NCBI RefSeq assembly: GCF_000166055.1
Contig: NC_014664.1
Location: 2,697,501 to 2,761,500, forward strand
DNA from: Rhodomicrobium vannielii ATCC 17100
GTDB lineage: Bacteria; Pseudomonadota; Alphaproteobacteria; Rhizobiales; Rhodomicrobiaceae
Direction: 5' to 3'
Length of the DNA stretch: 64,000 nt
Position 1 is the stretch's first letter. The number at the start of each line of letters is the position of its first letter. Position numbers and translations under genes: made by a program. Below the pieces are notes generated by a model. The model made no database searches and was not told where the DNA came from. It saw nothing but the letters and a program-made list of their open reading frames with translations. Shown here piece by piece: positions 59,784 to 64,000 of this stretch.

Positions 59784-60155
59784 GCAGGAAGCGCCCGTCC
59801 GTCGAGAATGGGTTCGACTCAAAAACGCTTTACAACCATTTAAGATAATAGGTTGCATTTCTTATCTGAAACTGTTCATACGTGTGTCGCTCGGTCGAAT
59901 GGCAGCTTAACCATCTGCAATTTATGGATAATTTTAGCTGATTGGTCACGACTCTCGCGGCCAGGCTGATGCGCAAGCTTGCCGTAACGAGCTGTTAGCT
60001 GGGTTGGTCCAAAAAAGAAGCCACGCGGGATTCGGTGCTTCTTTCGCATGCGCGCCAAAGCGTTATGGCTTTGATTGGAATCAGAAGCGGCTCAGCCCGT
60101 TGTGCGCGCGATCTACACGCAAGGGGAGAACTTCCCGCGCCGCTTCCGTTCAGCG
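59784..60155. other. Intergenic region upstream of flgB, no supported gene
   Basis: About 370 bases between the flhB stop and the flgB start. It should contain the flgB operon promoter. The stretch from about 59825 to 59940 is AT-richer than its surroundings. No open frame with family features and no clear terminator is visible. Confidence 0.5.
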
Positions 60156-61217
60156 CTACCCCCCTTTTTTATTGATGTAGATGATGACTTCGGCCACCGC
60201 CTTGTAGAATTCGTGCGGAATAGGCTGATCGACGCGCACCGCGTCATGCAGCGATTTCGCGAGAGCCTTGTTCTCCACGACCGGGACATTATTGTCTTCC
60301 GCTATGCTTCGTATTCTCAGCGCGAGCTTGTTCTTGCCTTTGGCCAGCGTCTGCGGCGCTCGGTCCTGGCCTCGGACGTAGCGCAGCGCGACGGCATAAT
60401 GGGTGGGGTTGGCGATCACCACGGTCGCGTTCGGCACGCTCGTCATCATGTTACGCCGCACGCGAGCGCGAGCGATCGCGCGCGCCCGCGCCCTCAGCAT
60501 GGGGTCGCCCTCGGACTGTTTGTGTTCGTCCTTAAGGTCCTGTCGACTCATCTTGAGTTTTCTAAGCCATCGAAAGCGCGTCCAGAAGACGTCAGCAACC
60601 GCTAGCACAGCACAGGCTAAGGCGCAGATGAGAATGGCCTTGAACGCAAGCCGTTTGATCAGTTCGATCGTGCTCGCCGAGTCAGTTTGGAGCACGAGGA
60701 GCGCCGCAGCACCCCCCTGGAACGCAACGTAGAAGGCGATCGCGACAATGCCAAATTTGATGAAGCTCTTCAGAAGATCAACGACGGCGTCGAATGCGAA
60801 TAGTCGCTTCAGCCCCGCCTGGGGCGAGATCCTCGCGAGATCGGGCGCGATCTTGTTGAATATCAACGTCGGCGGGTTCTGAGCGAAGGACGCCAGCAGA
60901 GTTGCTGCCAGCAGCATGAGAACAAGCGGCAACGCAAAATTGAAGATCGTCAGACCTGCCAGTTGCAGAATGAAGAACGCGTCTGCTCCGTTTTCGAGGC
61001 TAAAACCGGACGGATCCTCAATGAAGACGGACAGATTTTTGACGACCTCGCCGAAATCCGCCGGGGCCATCGTCATCAGAAAGAGCACAAGCGCGAACAG
61101 CGCCGCAGCGGAGTTCACCTCACGGGACGACGGCCCGCCGTCTTTGTCGAGGCTGTCGCGAAGGCGCTTTTCGCTCGGCGCCTCGGTTTTGTTGTCGGTT
61201 TCGGAGTTATCAGCCAA
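60156..61217 (-). CDS. flhB: Flagellar export switch protein FlhB
   Basis: A membrane protein of 353 residues with four helices (AAALFALVLFLMTMAP, LTIFNFALPLVLMLLAATLLASF, VVDLLKSFIKFGIVAIAFYVAF, KAILICALACAVLAVADVFW) and a cytoplasmic domain with the autocleavage motif NPTH in VVIANPTHYAVALRY. It sets substrate order in export. A TTG at 61217 with GGAGG eight bases upstream is the likely start, giving ADNSETDNKTEAPSEKRLRDS, the usual FlhB N-terminus. The upstream in-frame TTG at 61241 precedes the ribosome site. Confidence 0.93.
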   Translation of the reverse strand: MADNSETDNKTEAPSEKRLRDSLDKDGGPSSREVNSAAALFALVLFLMTMAPADFGEVVKNLSVFIEDPSGFSLENGADAFFILQLAGLTIFNFALPLVLMLLAATLLASFAQNPPTLIFNKIAPDLARISPQAGLKRLFAFDAVVDLLKSFIKFGIVAIAFYVAFQGGAAALLVLQTDSASTIELIKRLAFKAILICALACAVLAVADVFWTRFRWLRKLKMSRQDLKDEHKQSEGDPMLRARARAIARARVRRNMMTSVPNATVVIANPTHYAVALRYVRGQDRAPQTLAKGKNKLALRIRSIAEDNNVPVVENKALAKSLHDAVRVDQPIPHEFYKAVAEVIIYINKKGG

Positions 61218-61318
61218 GAGTCCCACCTCCGACCACGGCAAGGCCGTTCACCGTGCACACCGGTTTTGCGAGGCTGGACTGCGCTTTTACGTCCATCAAG
61301 AGTAAAAACGGCTCAGCG

Positions 61319-61681
61319 TCATAGCTTCGTGTTGTCGATCATCTCGGTGAGCGTAACGCCGAAACGAGAGCCCTCCTCGTCGAGCACCACGATCTCACCC
61401 TTCGCTATAATTCTGCCGTTGATCATCACGTCGACGGCATCGCCCACCTTGCGGTCAAGAGGAATGACTGCCCCCCTGCCCAGTTTGGTCACCTGGTAGA
61501 TCGGCATGGATGCGGAGCCCAGCAGAACCTTGAGAGAGAGCGGGATGCGCAACACCCTTTCGAGACTGCCTGGATCACCGCCCTTGCCAAGTCCTATCAG
61601 GCTCGCCGCCGCTCTTGTAACCTCTTCAGCGACATCGCCACCAACAGAGAGAACTTCATCTGAGATAATTTCCTGCATCAT
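61319..61681 (-). CDS. fliN: Flagellar motor switch protein FliN
   Basis: A protein of 120 residues with a SpoA domain (IPLSLKVLLGSASMPIYQVTKLGRGAVIPLDRKVGDAVDVMINGRIIAKGEIVVLDEEGSRFGVTLTEMI), the core of the C ring together with FliM and FliG, which are not in this window. Two adjacent ATG codons start the frame (61681 and 61678). It lies between motA and flhB. Confidence 0.9.
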   Translation of the reverse strand: MMQEIISDEVLSVGGDVAEEVTRAAASLIGLGKGGDPGSLERVLRIPLSLKVLLGSASMPIYQVTKLGRGAVIPLDRKVGDAVDVMINGRIIAKGEIVVLDEEGSRFGVTLTEMIDNTKL

Positions 61682-61722
61682 CGGTATCCCGTGTCATTCG
61701 GTTAAGTGCGAGGCGGGCGACT

Positions 61723-62592
61723 TCAGGCCGCCTTGGCCTCAGGCGTCCCTGTCAGGCTCTCCTCGACGCGATTGATGGTGGGGCGCTCATGGGCCGAGAT
61801 CATTTTCCGCCCGTGTTCCACCGCGACGGAAGCCATCGCGCCATTCATGAAGGCGAGGAATGTCTGCTTTACGAGCATATAAAGGTGGAGCTGCTTTTCC
61901 CGCACCGTCTTGAGCTTTGTCGCGATTGGGGCGACGACCGCATAGGACAGGAAGATACCGGCGAAGGTGCCGACCATCGCCGAAGCGATGAGTTCGCCCA
62001 GCACTTCCGGCGGCTTGTCGAGTGCCGCCATGGCCTTGATCACCCCCAGAACCGCCGCGACAATCCCAAGTGCAGGGAAAGCCTCCGAGACGGCATGGAG
62101 CGCATGATAGGGCTTCAAGCCGTCGTGCCTGATGGTCTGGATTTCCTCATCCATCAGCGCCTCGATTTCTGCTGGCCGCGCGTTCCCCATGATGTGCAGC
62201 CGGGCATAGTCGCAAATGAATTGCGTCAGATCCGGCTTCGCAAGCACCTCGGGGTAATTGGCAAAAATCGATGATTTCGATGGATCGTCGATATGTTTCT
62301 CGACCTCGCTCTTGGGCTTGTTCTTGAATTCCCGCATCAACGCGTAGAGAAAACCGAGAACAGCGAGGTAATCCGATTCCTTGGGTTCCGAGTTTTTGAG
62401 TGCATCCACGATGCCTTTGCCTGTATCCTTGATGACCTTCATCGGATTCGCGACGATGAAGGTTCCAATGGCTGCACCGCAGATGATCAGATACTCGGCA
62501 GGCTGCCAGATGACGGCGACATGCCCGCCCATCCAGACATAGCCGGCGAGCATGCAACCCAAGGTGACGAATAGTCCAAGAGCGATGGTCAC
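61723..62592 (-). CDS. motA: Flagellar stator protein MotA
   Basis: A protein of 289 residues with four helices: ALGLFVTLGCMLAGYVWMGG and EYLIICGAAIGTFIVANP at the start, and FPALGIVAAVLGVIKAM and GTFAGIFLSYAVVAPIATKL in the second half, with a large cytoplasmic loop between. It pairs with MotB to form the proton channel; motB is not in the window. The start is GTG at 62592 with GAAGAGG upstream. Confidence 0.94.
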   Translation of the reverse strand: MTIALGLFVTLGCMLAGYVWMGGHVAVIWQPAEYLIICGAAIGTFIVANPMKVIKDTGKGIVDALKNSEPKESDYLAVLGFLYALMREFKNKPKSEVEKHIDDPSKSSIFANYPEVLAKPDLTQFICDYARLHIMGNARPAEIEALMDEEIQTIRHDGLKPYHALHAVSEAFPALGIVAAVLGVIKAMAALDKPPEVLGELIASAMVGTFAGIFLSYAVVAPIATKLKTVREKQLHLYMLVKQTFLAFMNGAMASVAVEHGRKMISAHERPTINRVEESLTGTPEAKAA

Positions 62593-62655
62593 AATCTTAA
62601 TCCTCTTCAGGTTGCATCATGGCTGAGTCGCTTGCGCCGGGCTGACCCCGCGTCG

Positions 62656-63450
62656 CTAGCGCCAAGCTCCGCCGAGCGAGAGACCTTGCACACTGGAAAG
62701 AAGGTCGACGCTGAACGACACCACGCCGTTGCTGGATGATGTCCCGAACAGCGCGCTGACATAGTCGCTGGCGGTGTTGTTGTTCTCCGAATCGTACAAC
62801 GTGGAAAATTTGGCGATAAAGCTCGTCAGCTTCTGAGGATCTTTGAAGTCGTTGAGATCCAGTGCCTTGGAGAGAAGCGAGGCCTGCTTGTCGATATTCA
62901 TCGCCGCCGTGTATTCGGAGAGGCCGAGCGCTGTATAGACGGTCTTCAAAAGCGTCTTGTCGGCGAGGATATCATACACACTGTCGATCTTCGACGCGTT
63001 CCGGTAGAAATAAAGCGCCATCTGAGCGCCTTCGTTTGTCTCGCCCTGCTTTTCTTCCAAAGTTTGGGCAAGATACAGATCTACGACATCGTTCTGGACC
63101 GCGTCTGAGGTCGTGGTCGATGTGCCGTTCTCCTCGAAGTTGAAGGTTTTGGCGAGTTCCGTGACTCCGAGCTTGCCAAGCTTGGACGAAAGGCTGCCTT
63201 TATCCGTGCCTTCGGACAGCACTTTTTTGTACAACGCCTTTGCGTAAACCTCGTCTCCGAGGCCATATGCAGTCAGCGCGTAGGAGAACAGCTTGTAGTC
63301 GCCGACGAGTTCATCAGCGGACGTGATATTGCCGATGTTGGCTTTGTAATATTCGGTCTGACTAGCCACGGAAGGTTCGGCCGCGGTGATCTCGGTCCAC
63401 TTGCTGTAGTTATTTGAGATCGAAAGAAACGTCGTAAGTGTGGAAGTCAT
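62656..63450 (-). CDS. DUF1217 flagellar-cluster protein
   Basis: A protein of 264 residues, Ser/Thr/Leu-rich and helical, beginning MTSTLTTFLSISNNYSKWTEI. DUF1217 repeats show YYKANIGNITSADELVGDYKLFSYALTAYGL, and later VYTALGLSEYTAAMNIDKQASLLSKALD. The family occurs in flagellar clusters of Hyphomicrobiales, usually near flgF or motA, with no proven function; it may be an exported axial or cap-type factor. It has no Cys and no signal peptide. Confidence 0.8.
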   Translation of the reverse strand: MTSTLTTFLSISNNYSKWTEITAAEPSVASQTEYYKANIGNITSADELVGDYKLFSYALTAYGLGDEVYAKALYKKVLSEGTDKGSLSSKLGKLGVTELAKTFNFEENGTSTTTSDAVQNDVVDLYLAQTLEEKQGETNEGAQMALYFYRNASKIDSVYDILADKTLLKTVYTALGLSEYTAAMNIDKQASLLSKALDLNDFKDPQKLTSFIAKFSTLYDSENNNTASDYVSALFGTSSSNGVVSFSVDLLSSVQGLSLGGAWR

Positions 63451-63462
63451 GATGCAAGCCTC

Positions 63463-64000
63463 CTAAAAGAGCTGAACCTGGCCGTCGCCAAAAGCCTCTG
63501 CGGATGGTTCCGGTTTGCTGCGGTCGATAGGGAGGCCGGTCGCGTCCGCGAAACGCTCGCGCATTCCACTCAGGCAGAATGTCCGGGCGACCTCTTCGAG
63601 CAGTGCCGTTGCATGCGGGGGAGCGGCGGAAACGCGCGTTTCAGCAAAGCCTTCCTTTACGAGGTCGGCGTTCTTCACGGCGAGAAGCGCAAGCGCGCCG
63701 CAGATATTCTGGATATGCTGCGTGACGCGGTCCTGGAATTGCAGCTCCCTCACCGCGCAGGCCACCGCCTCCTCGATATGGCGCGACGAAACTCCGGTTG
63801 TGGACAGATTGCTCGAAATCGCGGCGTTCTGATCGAGCAGCCTGTCGACCATGGCGCGGATGCGTTCCTGGGCTTTTTCCTTCTCGTGCGACATGTCGAT
63901 GGAAGAAATTTCCTTGAGCAGCAGATCGCCGCGCTGAACGCCTTCCGCCACCTCGGACATCTGGCGCTTGATGGTGTCCGACAGTGTGTTGACGCTGCGC
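63463..64000 (-). CDS. Partial helical protein at the right edge, chemotaxis-like
   Basis: The frame is open through the right edge (RSVNTLSDTIKRQ before an internal ATG at 63960), so the gene begins outside the window. The visible 178 residues are helical, with EKAQERIRAMVDRLLDQNAAISSNL and RELQFQDRVTQHIQNICGAL. The latter resembles the FQD..TQ segment found in chemotaxis-associated and CheZ-like helical proteins. The C-terminus (SKPEPSAEAFGDGQVQLF) is a flexible tail. A flagellar or chemotaxis role is suggested by context only. Confidence 0.5.
   Translation of the reverse strand, partial: RSVNTLSDTIKRQMSEVAEGVQRGDLLLKEISSIDMSHEKEKAQERIRAMVDRLLDQNAAISSNLSTTGVSSRHIEEAVACAVRELQFQDRVTQHIQNICGALALLAVKNADLVKEGFAETRVSAAPPHATALLEEVARTFCLSGMRERFADATGLPIDRSKPEPSAEAFGDGQVQLF

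Overview
The window looks like a chromosome segment from a phototrophic purple non-sulfur alphaproteobacterium of the Hyphomicrobiales (Rhizobiales). A Rhodomicrobium-like organism is my best guess, but this is inference from gene content, not a database match. Supporting signs are the anaerobic bacteriochlorophyll cyclase BchE, hopanoid genes hpnN and hpnO, a PhyR-NepR-EcfG general stress response locus, an Irr-type iron control element, two cobalamin riboswitches, and a flagellar cluster with alphaproteobacterial motE and DUF1217 genes. Base composition is GC-rich except for one island gene and a few promoter regions. Layout: positions 1-12626 are the right part of an integrated mobilizable element. 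It holds an IS66-family insertion nested in an older decayed IS66 copy, a sugar-phosphate mutase, a VapBC toxin-antitoxin pair, a MobC/relaxase pair with a repeat-rich possible oriT, a DUF927 ATPase with an AlpA-like regulator, an AT-rich unknown gene and a P4-type integrase. It ends at a displaced 3' piece of a tRNA-Arg(UCU) gene. No type IV secretion genes are visible, so it looks mobilizable rather than self-transmissible. From 12.8 to 35.4 kb come envelope and cofactor genes: mepA; hpnO, a DUF2147 protein and hpnN; a GNAT/FemAB-like protein; a TROVE (Ro60/Rsr) protein; cobF with a dipicolinate-synthase-A-like protein; bchE; a riboswitch-controlled btuCDF operon; gluQ; a second riboswitch driving a Cys-rich protein and cobQ; then def and a hydrolase. 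BchE is a cobalamin-binding radical SAM enzyme, so B12 supply and bacteriochlorophyll synthesis are functionally linked here. From 35.5 to 40.4 kb lies the stress-response locus phyR / nepR-ecfG, extended by a CHASE3 kinase, a lone receiver and a receiver-HRxxN kinase. From 40.5 to 47.5 kb lies a heme locus: hutX-hutW, a TonB-dependent heme receptor and exbB-exbD-tonB, with iron-type operators in the intergenic regions. From 47.5 to 52.3 kb a SqrR/BigR-type ArsR repressor is divergent from an RND efflux pump. From 53.5 kb to the end is a minus-strand flagellar cluster (fliP, fliL, flgH, motE, flgI, flgA, flgG, fliE, flgC, flgB, flhB, fliN, motA, DUF1217 and a partial gene). Most notable: two copies of a 68-74 bp MITE-like inverted-repeat element sit exactly in the stop codons of two unrelated genes (mepA and fliP). 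Other points of interest are Cys/His-rich or His-rich tails on two radical SAM enzymes, a Ro60 homologue beside an unexplained intergenic region, a dipicolinate-synthase-like protein in a lineage not known to form endospores, and an apparent AUU start for btuC behind its riboswitch.
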